A DNA stretch of 64,000 nucleotides from the NCBI RefSeq assembly GCF_004402215.1, contig NZ_SOEZ01000061.1:1-64000 (forward strand), given 5' to 3'. The notes below the pieces were generated by a model that made no database searches, was not told the DNA's origin, and saw only the letters and a list, made by a program, of their open reading frames with translations. The position numbers and the translations under genes are program-made. Below are positions 12,046 through 21,422 of this stretch, piece by piece (within the stretch, counting starts at the first letter, position 1; the number at the start of each line of letters is the position of its first letter). The DNA is from Cryobacterium tagatosivorans (lineage in GTDB: Bacteria > Actinomycetota > Actinomycetes > Actinomycetales > Microbacteriaceae).

Positions 12046-12885
12046 TCAGCCCGCGGAGGTGGTCTCGTCCGCCGGAGCGGACGCGTCGGGACGGGCCGCG
12101 TCGGGCACGGCGGGTTGGGGCTCGGCAGCGTCTGCGTCGGCAGCTTCTACGGCGGCAACGTCTGCGTCGGCAGCTTCTACGGCGGCCGGCGGTGCCGCGG
12201 GGGCCAGGACGTCGCCGATGACAGCCTCGATGGCCTCCCGCGAGATGACGCCGTTGCGCACGATGGTCAGCCTGCCGCCGTTGCTCTCGAAGGCCGTGGC
12301 ATCCACGATCGTCGACGACGTGTCGCCGGCGCGGTCGCCGATGGGCTCGTAGGCCTGGCCGGCCACTCCCCCGTCGAGGTAGACGGACACGCTGTTGCCG
12401 AGCATCTCCTCGGCACCCTGGGCGTCGATGGCCGCCGGCAGCCCGCTGCGGTTTGCCGACGACACCGCGAGCGGCCCGGTCTCGGAGAGCAGCTCGAGCG
12501 CGATCTTGTCCTGCGGCATGCGCAGGGCGACGGTTCCCCGGGTGTCGCCGAGGTCCCAGACCAGCGACGGCTGGGCGTTGAGCACCACGGTCAGTCCGCC
12601 CGGCCAGAACGCGGCGACGAGGTCGCGCACTGGCTGCGGAACCTCCTGCGCGAGCGCATCGAGCGTCGGGATGCCGGGGATGAGCACGGGCGGCGGCGAC
12701 TGGCGGCCGCGACCCTTGGCATCCAGCAGCCGCTGCACGGCCTCGGGGTTGAAGGCGTCCGCGGCGATGCCGTAGACGGTGTCGGTGGGGATGACAACGA
12801 GCGCGCCGCGGCCGATGGCCGAACGTGCGAGTCTCATGCCGGTCAGGAGTTCCGTGTCGACCGAGCAGTCATAGATGCGTGTCAT
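12046..12885 (-). CDS. L-threonylcarbamoyladenylate synthase (Sua5/YciO/YrdC family)
   Basis: The enzyme makes threonylcarbamoyl-AMP from Thr, bicarbonate and ATP for t6A37 modification of ANN-decoding tRNAs. The 279 residues comprise a complete YrdC domain (1-205) with VVIPTDTVYGIAADAF, KGRGRQSPPPVLI (usual form KxRxxxxP), TVALRMPQ and SSANRSGLPA. A low-complexity Ala/Glu/Asp tail of about 70 residues follows, containing a duplicated VEAADADVAA-like unit encoded by a 30-bp tandem repeat. The tail replaces the Sua5 C-terminal domain and has no recognisable fold. Start ATG 12885. It lies downstream of prmC on the same strand, the usual actinobacterial order. Confidence 0.92.
   Translation of the reverse strand: MTRIYDCSVDTELLTGMRLARSAIGRGALVVIPTDTVYGIAADAFNPEAVQRLLDAKGRGRQSPPPVLIPGIPTLDALAQEVPQPVRDLVAAFWPGGLTVVLNAQPSLVWDLGDTRGTVALRMPQDKIALELLSETGPLAVSSANRSGLPAAIDAQGAEEMLGNSVSVYLDGGVAGQAYEPIGDRAGDTSSTIVDATAFESNGGRLTIVRNGVISREAIEAVIGDVLAPAAPPAAVEAADADVAAVEAADADAAEPQPAVPDAARPDASAPADETTSAG
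12130..12186. repeat. 30-bp direct repeat inside the Sua5 3' region
   Basis: A unit beginning GTCTGCGTCGGCAGCTTC occurs at 12130-12159 and again, apart from its last three bases, at 12160-12186. It encodes the duplicated Ala/Asp/Glu tail and keeps the reading frame. Confidence 0.85.
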
Positions 12886-12912
12886 ATGGGCTCGATTCTA
12901 GGCGACCCACCT

Positions 12913-12976
12913 CCGCGAAACTGCAGTTGTGCGCGTCATTCGGGCCGAATAAGGCGCACAACTGCGGTTTCGCGGG
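12913..12976. repeat. Palindromic intergenic repeat, family A copy 2
   Basis: The left arm 12913-12934 differs from the consensus at one base (GAAACTGCAG instead of GAAACCGCAG); the right arm is 12954-12976. It lies between the prmC 3' end and the sua5 start, within the same transcription unit. Confidence 0.9.
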
Positions 12977-13023
12977 AGTGGAGGCGGGGGAAGGGAAGGG
13001 AGGGGACGGGGAAGGGACTGTGC

Positions 13024-13908
13024 CTAGGGTCGGAGCGCGGTGGTCGCCCGGTCGCGGGTCGTGTAGTCGCGGTGGGTGGCGGGGGCGCGCCAGCCGTCCT
13101 GCGCCAGGAGCGCGCGGATCTCCGCGCCCTGCAGCTCGCCGTGCTCGATCACGAGCACCCCGCCGGGGCGCAGCAGGCGCAGCGCGGTCCTGGAGACGTG
13201 CCGCACGACATCCAGCCCGTCCGCACCGCCGTAGAGGGCGTGGGCCGGGTCGAACAAACGCACCTCCGGGTCGCGCGGGATGGCGTCGGCCGGGATGTAG
13301 GGCGGGTTGGAGATGACCACGGCCACGGTACCGTCCAGCTCGGTCAGCGCGTCGGCCAGGTCGCCGAACACGAGCGTGGCGTTCGGTGCGTCAACCTGCT
13401 CGAAGTTGCGGGTGGTCCAGGGGAAGGCCTCCGGCGAGTTCTCCACCGCCCAGATCACCGCGTTGGGCACCTCGACCGCCAGGGCCAGGGCGATCGCGCC
13501 GCTTCCCGTTCCGAGGTCCACGCCGATCGGGGCGGGGTCGGGCAGCGAACGGAGGGCGTCGATGGCGAACTGGGCGACCTGTTCGGTCTCCGGCCTCGGC
13601 ACGAACACGCCGGGGCCGACCAGGAGTTCGAGGGAGCGGAAGGGCGCCCGACCGGTGATGTGCTGGAGCGGCTCGCGCAGGGCCCGGCGCCGGAGCAGCT
13701 CCAGGATCGCGGCGGCATCCGTGGAAGTAAGAGGTGTGCCCATGATCACCGCGGCCTGCACCTGGCCGCGGCTCAGGCCGAGCACATGGCCGGTCAGGAG
13801 GTCGGCGTCCACCTCGGCGTCGGCGATCCCGGCTCGGGAGAGAACGCCGATCGCGTGGCCGCGCATGGCGTCGACGGTCGTGGGAAGCGGGGAATGCTCT
13901 GGTGTCAC
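13024..13908 (-). CDS. prmC: Peptide chain release factor N5-glutamine methyltransferase
   Basis: PrmC methylates the glutamine of the GGQ motif in RF1 and RF2. An N-terminal helical domain precedes an AdoMet Rossmann domain with PRPETEQVA, GVDLGTGSGAIALALA, and the catalytic VVISNPPYIPADAI. GTG at 13908 is taken as the start because GGCGGGG lies 5 nt upstream; GTG 13914 and ATG 13947 are alternatives. Its substrate gene prfA lies upstream, but three plus-strand genes now separate them. Confidence 0.93.
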   Translation of the reverse strand: MTPEHSPLPTTVDAMRGHAIGVLSRAGIADAEVDADLLTGHVLGLSRGQVQAAVIMGTPLTSTDAAAILELLRRRALREPLQHITGRAPFRSLELLVGPGVFVPRPETEQVAQFAIDALRSLPDPAPIGVDLGTGSGAIALALAVEVPNAVIWAVENSPEAFPWTTRNFEQVDAPNATLVFGDLADALTELDGTVAVVISNPPYIPADAIPRDPEVRLFDPAHALYGGADGLDVVRHVSRTALRLLRPGGVLVIEHGELQGAEIRALLAQDGWRAPATHRDYTTRDRATTALRP

Positions 13909-13966
13909 AGTCACCCCGCCAGTGTCACACACGGGAATGCACAGCATTCACGGGTGCAATGAGCCC

Positions 13967-13972
13967 TAGGCT
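13967..13972 (+). promoter_or_regulatory. Putative -10 box for cysK-cysE
   Basis: TAGGCT lies 36 bp upstream of the cysK GTG in the short divergent region shared with prmC. It fits the TANNNT consensus. No convincing -35 element was found, and no CymR- or CysR-type operator was recognised. Confidence 0.35.
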
Positions 13973-14008
13973 GAACGAGATTGTTGATCCCGAGCGAAAG
14001 GTGCCCCC

Positions 14009-14947
14009 GTGGCGGCGAAAATCTACTCAGACATCACCGGAGCCGTCGGCGGCACTCCGCTCGTGCGGCTGAATCGGATCACGGATGGCGCGGCCGCCAC
14101 TGTTCTGGCGAAACTCGAGTTCTACAACCCCTCCGGCAGCGTGAAGGACCGCATCGGCATCGCCATCGTCGACGCCGCGGAGGCGTCCGGTGAACTGGCT
14201 CCCGGCGGCACCATCGTGGAGAGCACCAGCGGCAACACGGGCATCGCCCTGGCCATGGTCGGCGCGGCCCGCGGCTACCGGGTCATCCTCGCGATGCCGG
14301 AGTCGGCGAGCAAAGAACGCCGCGTGCTTCTCCGTGCCTACGGCGCCGAGGTCGTGCTGACCCCGGGCCCCGAGGGCATGCGCGGCGCGGTCGAGAAGGC
14401 GAAGGAAATCGTCGCGAGCACCCCCGGCGCGATCATGGCCCGCCAGTTCGACAACCCCGCCAACCCCGCCATCCACAAGGCCACGACCGGCGTCGAAATC
14501 TGGGACGACACCGACGGGGCCGTCGACATCCTCGTGGCCGGTATCGGCACCGGCGGCACCATCACCGGCACCGGCCAGCTGCTCAAGGAGCGGAAGCCCG
14601 AAGTCGTCGTCGTCGGCGTCGAGCCGCTCGACTCCCCCATCCTCACCGGCGGCACCCCCGGCCCGCACAAGATCCAGGGCATCGGCGCCAACTTCGTCCC
14701 GGCCGTGCTCGACCGCACGGTCTACGACTCGGTCACCGATGTGACCCTGGCCGATTCCCTCGCGACCGCGCGCCGGCTGGCGACGGATGAGGGCATCCTG
14801 GCCGGCATCTCCGGCGGGGCGGCCGTCTGGGCCGCGCTGGAGCAGGCGAAGCTGCCCGAGAACGCCGGCAAGACCATCGTCGTCATCGTGCCCGGCTTCG
14901 GGGAGCGCTACATCTCCACGGTGCTCTACGAGGACCTGCTGGACTAG
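14009..14947 (+). CDS. cysK: Cysteine synthase A (O-acetylserine sulfhydrylase)
   Basis: The 312-residue PLP enzyme makes L-cysteine from O-acetylserine and sulfide. The PLP lysine is Lys46 in [21 protein letters not shown] near residue 71 binds the substrate carboxylate, and [15 protein letters not shown] near 175 binds the PLP phosphate. The C-terminal GERYIST is present. The start is GTG at 14009, preceded by GAAAGG. cysE follows three bases after the stop, so the pair that forms the cysteine synthase complex is co-transcribed. Confidence 0.96.
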   Translation: MAAKIYSDITGAVGGTPLVRLNRITDGAAATVLAKLEFYNPSGSVKDRIGIAIVDAAEASGELAPGGTIVESTSGNTGIALAMVGAARGYRVILAMPESASKERRVLLRAYGAEVVLTPGPEGMRGAVEKAKEIVASTPGAIMARQFDNPANPAIHKATTGVEIWDDTDGAVDILVAGIGTGGTITGTGQLLKERKPEVVVVGVEPLDSPILTGGTPGPHKIQGIGANFVPAVLDRTVYDSVTDVTLADSLATARRLATDEGILAGISGGAAVWAALEQAKLPENAGKTIVVIVPGFGERYISTVLYEDLLD

Positions 14948-14950
14948 CGA

Positions 14951-15529
14951 ATGGGAGTCTTCTCGCGCATCCGGGAGGATGTCGCCAACGCACGCGTCCA
15001 TGACCCGGCCGCACGCAGCAACAGCGAGGTGTTCCTCGCCTACAGCGGGCTGCACGCGGTCTGGTCGTACCGCATCGCGCATCGTTGGTGGGTCGGCGGC
15101 CTGCGGCTGCCCGCCCGGATGCTCTCCCAGTTCGCGAGGTTCCTGACCGGCATCGAGATCCACCCCGGCGCCACGATTGGACGCCGGCTGTTCATCGACC
15201 ACGGTATGGGCGTCGTGATCGGCGAGACGGCCGAGCTCGGCGACGACGTGATGCTGTACCACGGGGTCACCCTCGGCGGTAAGAGCCGTCACGGCGTGCA
15301 GCGCGGTGCCAAGCGGCATCCGACCCTCGGAGACGGCGTGACGGTCGGCGCGGGCGCGAAGATCCTCGGCCCGGTGACGATCGGCGCCTGGAGCACGATC
15401 GGCGCCAACGCCGTCGTCACGAAGGACGCACCCGCGAAGTCCCTGCTCCTCGGCATCCCGGCGACGGTGCGACCGGTCTCCGTCGACACCATCGAGGCCG
15501 CCCGGGGACTGCACTACTCCGAAGACTGA
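14951..15529 (+). CDS. cysE: Serine O-acetyltransferase
   Basis: This short CysE (192 residues) acetylates L-serine to O-acetylserine. Hexapeptide repeats of a left-handed beta-helix start near residue 65, with [32 protein letters not shown] and YHGVTLGG containing the catalytic His and Asp. The N-terminal helical domain is reduced compared with E. coli (273 residues), the common form in Gram-positives. Its C-terminus does not end in the Ile of the CysK-binding tail (it ends YSED), so complex formation with CysK by the classical mechanism is not assured. Confidence 0.95.
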   Translation: MGVFSRIREDVANARVHDPAARSNSEVFLAYSGLHAVWSYRIAHRWWVGGLRLPARMLSQFARFLTGIEIHPGATIGRRLFIDHGMGVVIGETAELGDDVMLYHGVTLGGKSRHGVQRGAKRHPTLGDGVTVGAGAKILGPVTIGAWSTIGANAVVTKDAPAKSLLLGIPATVRPVSVDTIEAARGLHYSED

Positions 15530-15567
15530 CCGTCCGGCAGGGCTGGGCGGAGGAGGACAATAGAAGG

Positions 15568-16590
15568 ATGTCCCGCCCAGCGCCGTCGCCCGCTCCACTG
15601 TCCCTGCCGGTCCTCGACCTGTCCCGCCTGGATGCGGGCGAGGCGGAGGCCGCAGCCTTCCGGGCCGAGTTGCGGGAGGCGACCCACGAGTACGGTTTCT
15701 TCTACCTGACCGGCCACGGTGTCCCTGCCGACCTCGTCGACCGTGTCATGGGCACGGCCCGCGCGTTCTTCGACCTGCCCGAGGCCGACAAGATGGCGAT
15801 CGAGAACCTGCAGAGCCCGCATTTCCGCGGGTACACGCGCGTCGGTGGCGAGCTGACCCTGGGCGCCGTCGACTGGCGCGAACAGATCGACATCGGTCCG
15901 GAACGTCCCGCGGTCCCACGCACGCCGGATACCCCCGACTACCTGCGCCTCGAGGGGCCGAACCTGTGGCCCTCTGCCCTCCCCGAACTCCGCGAGGTCA
16001 TCGGCCAGTGGCACGACGAGCTCAGCGCGGTCGCGCTTCGCCTGATGCGGGCCTGGGCGCTGTCGCTCGGCGCCGACGAGCACGTCTTCGACGAGGCCTT
16101 CGCCCGCGAGCCGTTCACCCTGATCAAGATCGTGCGCTACCCAGGCAAGTCGGACCCCACCCCGAGGCAGGGCGTCGGCGCGCACAAGGATTCCGGCGTG
16201 CTGACGCTGCTCTTCGTCGAACCCGGCAAGGGCGGCCTGCAGGTGGAAAAGGACGGCGCGTGGATCGACGCACCGCCGCTGGACGGCGCGTTCGTCGTCA
16301 ACATCGGCGAGCTGCTCGAGGTGGCCACCGACGGCTACCTCAAGGCCACCGTGCACCGCGTGATCTCGCCGCTCCTCGGCGACGACCGCATCTCAATCCC
16401 GTTCTTCTTCGGCCCCGCGCTCGACGCGACGATCCCGCTGCTGACGTTGCCGGAGTCGCTGGAGGCGCCCGGGATCACCCTCGACCCCGCGAATCCGATC
16501 TTCACGACCTACGGCGAGAACGCCCTGAAGAGCCGGCTCCGCGCGCATCCGGATGTCGCCGCCATCCACTACCCCGACCTCACCCGCTAA
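15568..16590 (+). CDS. 2-oxoglutarate/Fe(II)-dependent oxygenase, isopenicillin N synthase-like
   Basis: The 340-residue protein has the N-terminal DIOX_N domain (LPVLDLSRLD, YGFFYLTGHGVP) and the double-stranded beta-helix core. The iron triad is H-x-D in GVGAHKDSGVL near residue 205 and the distal His in KATVHRVI near 260. The RxS motif RISIPFF near 273 points to 2-oxoglutarate as co-substrate. The substrate is unknown; ethylene-forming or gibberellin-type names given by databases should not be trusted. It follows cysE after about 40 bp on the same strand and may share its transcript. It converges on prfA across repeat A3. Confidence 0.88.
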   Translation: MSRPAPSPAPLSLPVLDLSRLDAGEAEAAAFRAELREATHEYGFFYLTGHGVPADLVDRVMGTARAFFDLPEADKMAIENLQSPHFRGYTRVGGELTLGAVDWREQIDIGPERPAVPRTPDTPDYLRLEGPNLWPSALPELREVIGQWHDELSAVALRLMRAWALSLGADEHVFDEAFAREPFTLIKIVRYPGKSDPTPRQGVGAHKDSGVLTLLFVEPGKGGLQVEKDGAWIDAPPLDGAFVVNIGELLEVATDGYLKATVHRVISPLLGDDRISIPFFFGPALDATIPLLTLPESLEAPGITLDPANPIFTTYGENALKSRLRAHPDVAAIHYPDLTR

Positions 16591-16593
16591 AAA

Positions 16594-16662
16594 CCCCCGC
16601 GAAACCGCAGTTGTGCGCGTTATGCGTCCCGCATATCGCGCACAACTGCGGTTTCGCGGGGG
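16594..16662. repeat. Palindromic intergenic repeat, family A copy 3
   Basis: Perfect 25-bp arms (16594-16618, 16638-16662) flank a 19-nt loop. The copy occupies almost the whole gap between the convergent 2OG-oxygenase and prfA stops. Confidence 0.93.
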
Positions 16663-16674
16663 TGGGAGTGCGGG

Positions 16675-17754
16675 TTAGTCGTGGTCGCCGATCTCGGCGA
16701 GGCGGGTCGCCTCGTCGGCGGTGATGCACGACTCGATGACGGCATCCAGGGCGCCGTTCATCACGGTGTCCAGGTTGTACGCCTTGTAGCCGGTGCGGTG
16801 GTCGGCGATGCGGTTCTCCGGGAAGTTGTACGTCCGGATGCGCTCCGACCGGTCCATCGTGCGGATCTGGCCCTTGCGGACCAGCGATGCCGCGGCGTCG
16901 ATCTCCTCCTGCTGCCGGGCAAGCACGCGGGCGCGCAGCACTCGCATGCCGGCTTCCTTGTTCTGCAGCTGGCTCTTCTCGTTCTGCATGGCCACGACGA
17001 TGCCGGTGGGCAAGTGGGTGATCCGCACGGCGGAGTCGGTCGTGTTGACCGACTGGCCGCCGGGCCCGCTCGATCGGTAGACGTCGATCTTGAGGTCGTT
17101 CGGGTGGATCTCGACTTCCTCGGGCTCATCAACCTCGGGGAAGACGAGCACGCCGGCCGCCGAGGTGTGGATGCGTCCCTGCGACTCGGTCGCCGGCACG
17201 CGCTGCACGCGATGCACGCCGCCCTCGTACTTCAGGTGCGCCCAGACGCCCTCTGCAGGGTCGCTGGAATTGCCCTTGATCGCGAGCTGGATGTCCTTGA
17301 TGCCGCCCAGGTCGCTCGTGGTCTGCTCGATGATCTCGGTTTTCCACCGCTTGGACTCCGCATAGTGCAGGTACATGCGCAGGAGGTCGGCGGCGAACAG
17401 CGCCGATTCGGCGCCGCCCTCCCCCATCTTGATCTCCATGATCACGTCGCGTGCGTCCAGCGGGTCCCGCGGGATCAGCAGGCGCCGCAGCTTCTCGGCT
17501 GCGGCCTCCTGCGCCTCAACGAGGTCGGGGATCTCCTCGGCGAAAGACTCGTCTTCGTCCGCGAGTTCGCGGGCGGCATCGAGGTTCTCGCCGATCTCTT
17601 TCCACTCGTACCAGGCCGCGATGATGCGGCTCAGCTCGGCATACCGACGGTTGACCTTCTTCGAGCGGGCCGGATTCGCGTGCAATTCCGGATCCGCCAA
17701 CTGGGCCTGCAGCTCGTCGTGCTCAGCCAGCAGGGTCAGGACAGATTCGAACAT
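16675..17754 (-). CDS. prfA: Peptide chain release factor 1
   Basis: RF1 (359 residues) recognises UAA and UAG. The codon-reading tripeptide PAT is in [16 protein letters not shown] and the catalytic GGQ is in [18 protein letters not shown] near residue 232. Length and domain order are normal. The ATG overlaps the rho stop by one base (TGATG), so rho and prfA are translationally coupled. Confidence 0.97.
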   Translation of the reverse strand: MFESVLTLLAEHDELQAQLADPELHANPARSKKVNRRYAELSRIIAAWYEWKEIGENLDAARELADEDESFAEEIPDLVEAQEAAAEKLRRLLIPRDPLDARDVIMEIKMGEGGAESALFAADLLRMYLHYAESKRWKTEIIEQTTSDLGGIKDIQLAIKGNSSDPAEGVWAHLKYEGGVHRVQRVPATESQGRIHTSAAGVLVFPEVDEPEEVEIHPNDLKIDVYRSSGPGGQSVNTTDSAVRITHLPTGIVVAMQNEKSQLQNKEAGMRVLRARVLARQQEEIDAAASLVRKGQIRTMDRSERIRTYNFPENRIADHRTGYKAYNLDTVMNGALDAVIESCITADEATRLAEIGDHD

Positions 17755-20102
17755 CAGTGGTCCTTGTCTGACCCGTTCGGGGTCGGCATCGACTTCTGGA
17801 CCTGCATCAGGAACTCAACGTTGGAGGAGGTCTCCTTGAGACGGCCGAGGATGACCTCGAGCGCCTGCTGCTGCTCGAGCCCGGCGAGGGCGCGGCGCAG
17901 CTTCCAGGTGATCTTGACCTCGTCGGCGCTCATCAGCATCTCCTCGCGGCGGGTGCCGGATGCGTTCACATCGACCGCGGGGAAGATGCGCTTGTCGGCC
18001 AGCTGGCGGGACAGGCGAAGCTCCATGTTGCCGGTGCCCTTGAACTCCTCGAAGATGACGTCGTCCATCTTGGAGCCGGTCTCCACCAGCGCCGAGGCGA
18101 GGATGGTGAGCGAGCCACCGTTCTCGATGTTGCGAGCGGCACCGAAGAAACGCTTCGGCGGGTAGAGCGCGGATGCGTCGACTCCACCGGAGAGGATACG
18201 ACCCGAGGCCGGGGCCGTCAGGTTGTAGGCACGTCCCAGGCGGGTGATCGAGTCGAGGAGCACGACCACGTCGTGGCCCAGCTCGACGAGGCGCTTGGCG
18301 CGCTCGATGGCGAGCTCGGCGACGGTCGTGTGGTCCTCGGCGGGACGGTCGAAGGTCGAGGCGATGACCTCACCCTTGACCGTGCGCTGCATGTCGGTGA
18401 CCTCTTCCGGACGCTCGTCGACCAGGACGACCATGAGGTGGACCTCGGGGTTGTTCGTGGCGATGGCGTTGGCGATCTGCTGCAGGACGATGGTCTTGCC
18501 GGCCTTGGGCGGCGAGACGATCAGGCCGCGCTGGCCCTTGCCGATCGGGGCGACGAGGTCGATGATGCGCTGCGTCAGCTTGCCGGGCTCGGTCTCGAGG
18601 CGCAGGCGCTCCTGCGGGTAGAGAGGAGTGAGCTTCTGGAACTCGACGCGGGTGGCGGCCTCTTCAACGGTGAGCCCGTTGATCGAGTCGACCTTGACGA
18701 TCGCGTTGTACTTCTGGCGACCGCTCTGGTCGCCCTCGTGCGGCTGACGGATCGAGCCGACGACGGCGTCACCCTTGCGCAGGTTGTACTTCTTGACCTG
18801 GCCGAGGGAAACGTACACGTCGCTGGCACCCGGCAGGTAGCCGGAGGTGCGCACGAAGGCGTAGTTGTCGAGGACGTCGAGGATGCCGGCGACCGGGATC
18901 AACACGTCGTCATCGCTGAGCTCGGGCTCGAAGTCGTCTCCCGTGCTCGGGCCGCGACGCTTGCGGTCACGGAAACGGTTGCGGTTGCCGCGGCCGCCGA
19001 GGTCCTCGTCGGGACCATTGCGGTCCTGGCCCTGACGGTCCTGGCCCTGCTGACGGTCCTGCTGACGGTCCTGCGTCTGCTGGCGGTCCTGGCCCTGCTG
19101 GCGGTCCTGGCCCTGCTGGCGGTCCTGACCCTGACGGTCCTGGCCCTGCTGGCGGTCCTGGCGGGTGGTTGCCTGGCGCTGGTTCTGCTGGCGCCCACCG
19201 TCTTCGGTGCGCTCGGCCGTCTGGCTGCGGTCGCCGCCGCGGCTGCGGTTGCGGCTGCGGCCCTGGCGGGGCTGCTCGCCCTGCTCGGACTCGTCGGTCG
19301 ATTCGGCCTGCTCGGCCTGCTCGGCGCGGTCGGTCGGCTCGGTCGGCTCAGCGGGCTGGGCCTCCTGCTCTTCCATGTTCCGGGCGTCGATGCTCTCGCG
19401 GGCATCGATGCTGTTGCGCGCGCCGCCGCGGCCGCGGCGCGCGTTCCGGCCGGAGCCGGCGGCCGCCTCGGGAGCGACCTCGGTCGCTGCCTCGGTTGCT
19501 GCCTCGGCTGCGGGAGCCTCGGTGGGCGCTGCCTCTGCGGCCGCGGACTCCAGGGTGGCGGCGTCGGCGGCGGCTGCCTTGACGGTGGCCGAGCTCGCGC
19601 GCTTGCGGGCCTGGCGAACCGGCTTCTCCGCGGCGACCGGCGACTGCGCGGCATCGGTGTCGGTCGAGCCGGCGTAGGTCGCCGGTGCGGCGGTCTTGCG
19701 GGAGTTGGCGGCGGGCGCCTCGGGGAGAATGATGCCGAAGTCGAGGACACCGTCAGCGCTGACGTGTGCGCCGGCCGGCGCGGCGGTCGCGGTGGTAACG
19801 CGACGTGAGGCTCGCTTGCGCGGCGCCTCAACGACGGTCGGCTCCTCAACGACGGTCTGGGCGACAGCCTGGGCAACGGCCTCGGCGACGTCCGCGTCGA
19901 CGGCGTCGGGGAGGCTCACCGGAGCGGTCGAGCCGGCGTTCCTGGACTGGATCTCGGAAATCGCTTCCACGAGCTCTCCTTTACGAAGTTTGGAGGCACC
20001 CTGGAGGCCGAGCTCGCCGGCAAGAGCCTGCAGTTCGGCGACGCGGAGGGTGTTGAGGTGGGCAGAGCCCGCACCAGAGGTGCGAAGGTTGACATCGGTC
20101 AC
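17754..20102 (-). CDS. rho: Transcription termination factor Rho with long disordered insertion
   Basis: The 782-residue hexameric RNA helicase terminates transcription. The Rho_N helix bundle (residues 15-52) and the RNA-binding cold-shock-like domain (about 400-480; [20 protein letters not shown]) are separated by about 340 residues. That insertion is Ala/Glu-rich first (60-215), then contains a doubled [11 protein letters not shown], and then an array of Gln-Asp-Arg-Gln-Gly units (315-362). The ATPase core has PPKAGKT at 531-537, [16 protein letters not shown] near 640 and a complete C-terminus. The start is GTG or ATG-like at 20102 with GAAAGGA upstream. Long N-terminal insertions are known in actinobacterial Rho; a glutamine-rich array of this type suggests condensate-type or RNA-binding behaviour (inference). 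Confidence 0.96.
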   Translation of the reverse strand: MTDVNLRTSGAGSAHLNTLRVAELQALAGELGLQGASKLRKGELVEAISEIQSRNAGSTAPVSLPDAVDADVAEAVAQAVAQTVVEEPTVVEAPRKRASRRVTTATAAPAGAHVSADGVLDFGIILPEAPAANSRKTAAPATYAGSTDTDAAQSPVAAEKPVRQARKRASSATVKAAAADAATLESAAAEAAPTEAPAAEAATEAATEVAPEAAAGSGRNARRGRGGARNSIDARESIDARNMEEQEAQPAEPTEPTDRAEQAEQAESTDESEQGEQPRQGRSRNRSRGGDRSQTAERTEDGGRQQNQRQATTRQDRQQGQDRQGQDRQQGQDRQQGQDRQQTQDRQQDRQQGQDRQGQDRNGPDEDLGGRGNRNRFRDRKRRGPSTGDDFEPELSDDDVLIPVAGILDVLDNYAFVRTSGYLPGASDVYVSLGQVKKYNLRKGDAVVGSIRQPHEGDQSGRQKYNAIVKVDSINGLTVEEAATRVEFQKLTPLYPQERLRLETEPGKLTQRIIDLVAPIGKGQRGLIVSPPKAGKTIVLQQIANAIATNNPEVHLMVVLVDERPEEVTDMQRTVKGEVIASTFDRPAEDHTTVAELAIERAKRLVELGHDVVVLLDSITRLGRAYNLTAPASGRILSGGVDASALYPPKRFFGAARNIENGGSLTILASALVETGSKMDDVIFEEFKGTGNMELRLSRQLADKRIFPAVDVNASGTRREEMLMSADEVKITWKLRRALAGLEQQQALEVILGRLKETSSNVEFLMQVQKSMPTPNGSDKDH
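19019..19168. repeat. Imperfect tandem repeats coding for the Rho Gln-Asp-Arg array
   Basis: Units of 18-24 bp built from CTGGCGGTCCTGGCCCTG and variants repeat head to tail about eight times. All keep the rho frame, so this is a coding array and not a CRISPR. Confidence 0.85.
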
Positions 20103-20179
20103 GAAGGGGGTTCCTTTCGCCTGGCGCTCGATGAGCTTGACCAGGAGACATGTTGCAGCGACTGACGCGCTGCGGGTGA

Positions 20180-20206
20180 ACCAATCCGAAGATGGAAAGG
20201 ATTGGT
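20180..20206 (-). promoter_or_regulatory. Hairpin in the rho leader
   Basis: An 8-bp perfect stem (ACCAATCC / GGATTGGT) with an 11-nt loop lies about 80 bp upstream of the rho start. It is in the 366-bp region 20103-20468, which holds no gene but contains this hairpin, a GC-rich stem-loop (20356) and repeat B1 (20399). rho leaders are often sites of autoregulation; a role here is only inferred. Confidence 0.4.
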
Positions 20207-20355
20207 GTAAACCACACAGCCACGCACGGAAGACGCGATAGCAGTGAGTTACAGGGAATACACCGGAGAACAGATCCGCACGTTACGCGGTTTCTATCGG
20301 GTGCACGTCGACTCTAACACTCCAGCCTGTCAGTCCGACGCATCCGCGCCCGACA

Positions 20356-20384
20356 CGCGGCCCCCAATCCGAGTGGGGGCCGCG
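20356..20384 (-). terminator. GC-rich stem-loop downstream of thrB
   Basis: A 10-bp perfect stem (CGCGGCCCCC / GGGGGCCGCG) with a 9-nt loop lies about 85 bp past the thrB stop. There is no T-tract, as is common for actinobacterial terminators. Confidence 0.5.
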
Positions 20385-20398
20385 CCCGACAGCGAACC

Positions 20399-20466
20399 CA
20401 ACTGTTGCCCATGCGGACGACTGTTCCCGGTGCGCCGGCAACAATTGTCCGCATGGGCAACAGTTG
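20399..20466. repeat. Palindromic intergenic repeat, family B copy 1
   Basis: Perfect 20-bp arms (20399-20418, 20447-20466; core GTTGCCCATGCGGAC) enclose an inner imperfect palindrome with CCGG/CCGG. It ends 2 bp from the thrB stop codon. A second copy is at 55783. Confidence 0.88.
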
Positions 20467-20468
20467 CC

Positions 20469-21422
20469 CTACGCGTCGGTGCGGGTGACCGTGGCGCCCT
20501 GGGAGTCCACGGCCAGCATGAGCGCCTGCCACGGGGTCTCCGAACGCGCGGCGACGAGGTCCGCGGCGACGAGACGCTGGCCCGGATCGCTGGCAAGCAC
20601 GAGCACGGATGGCCCGGCGCCGGAGACGACCGCTGCGAAGCCCTGGTCGCGCAGCAGCGTGATCAGCCGATCGGTCTCGGGCATGGCTGCGGCCCGGTAG
20701 CGCTGGTGGAGCTTGTCCTCCGTGCCCGCGAGGAGCAGTTCCGGGCTCTGGATCAGCGCGGCGATGAGCAGCGCCGACCGGGACACGTTGAAGACGGCAT
20801 CCTCGTGGGGCACCGACTCGGGCTGGAGGCTGCGGGCGAGCGCGGTGGACATCGCGTGCTCCGGCACGAAGACCAGGGGCTTCACGCCGCGATGCACGAT
20901 GAGTTTCTTGTGCCGCGGGCCCTCCGGCGTCATCCAGGCAATCGTGAGGCCGCCGAACAGGGCAGGGGCCACGTTGTCCGGATGCCCCTCCATTTCGGTC
21001 GCCAGCGACAGGAGCGCCTCGGCGTCGATGTCGACGATTCCCTCGAGCAGCCCCTTCGCGGCGACGATTCCGGACACGATGGCGGCGCCGGACGATCCGA
21101 GGCCGCGCCCGTGCGGGATCGCGTTCTGGGCGACCAGCTTGAGGCCGGGCAGGTCCTGGCCGTACGCGGCGAAGGTGTGCGCGATGGCCCGGACGACGAG
21201 GTTGGTCTCGTCGGTCGGCACCTCTCCCTCACCCACGCCGTGCACCTCGACGAGCACACCCGGAGTGTCCACGACGGTGACGTCGAGGTGGTCGTAGAGA
21301 GCCAGGGCCAGGCCCAGGGTGTCGAAACCCGGGCCCAGGTTGGCGGTGGTCGCCGGCACCTGCACGGTGACCGAACGGCCCGACAGAACCGGCCGGCCGG
21401 CCAGGGCGCTTGTCACGGTCAT
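20469..21422 (-). CDS. thrB: Homoserine kinase
   Basis: The 317-residue GHMP-family kinase phosphorylates homoserine in threonine synthesis. VPATTANLGPGFDTLGLAL near residue 20 is motif 1, and the ATP-binding motif 2 is GRGLGSSGAAIVSG near 100. The GHMP C-terminal VSGAGPSVLVL is present. ATG 21422 is chosen because it overlaps the thrC stop (ATGA); the frame extends further upstream without family similarity. Last gene of the lysA-hom-thrC-thrB string. Confidence 0.95.
   Translation of the reverse strand: MTVTSALAGRPVLSGRSVTVQVPATTANLGPGFDTLGLALALYDHLDVTVVDTPGVLVEVHGVGEGEVPTDETNLVVRAIAHTFAAYGQDLPGLKLVAQNAIPHGRGLGSSGAAIVSGIVAAKGLLEGIVDIDAEALLSLATEMEGHPDNVAPALFGGLTIAWMTPEGPRHKKLIVHRGVKPLVFVPEHAMSTALARSLQPESVPHEDAVFNVSRSALLIAALIQSPELLLAGTEDKLHQRYRAAAMPETDRLITLLRDQGFAAVVSGAGPSVLVLASDPGQRLVAADLVAARSETPWQALMLAVDSQGATVTRTDA

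Noticed and set aside
10804-13962. A 1052-codon plus-strand open frame
   Set aside because: It is antisense to the WecA-like, Sua5 and prmC genes, has low-complexity Arg/Gly/Asp composition and no domain; the minus-strand genes are certain.
19019-19168. Tandem repeats resembling a CRISPR
   Set aside because: Units are adjacent without unique spacers and lie inside the rho reading frame.
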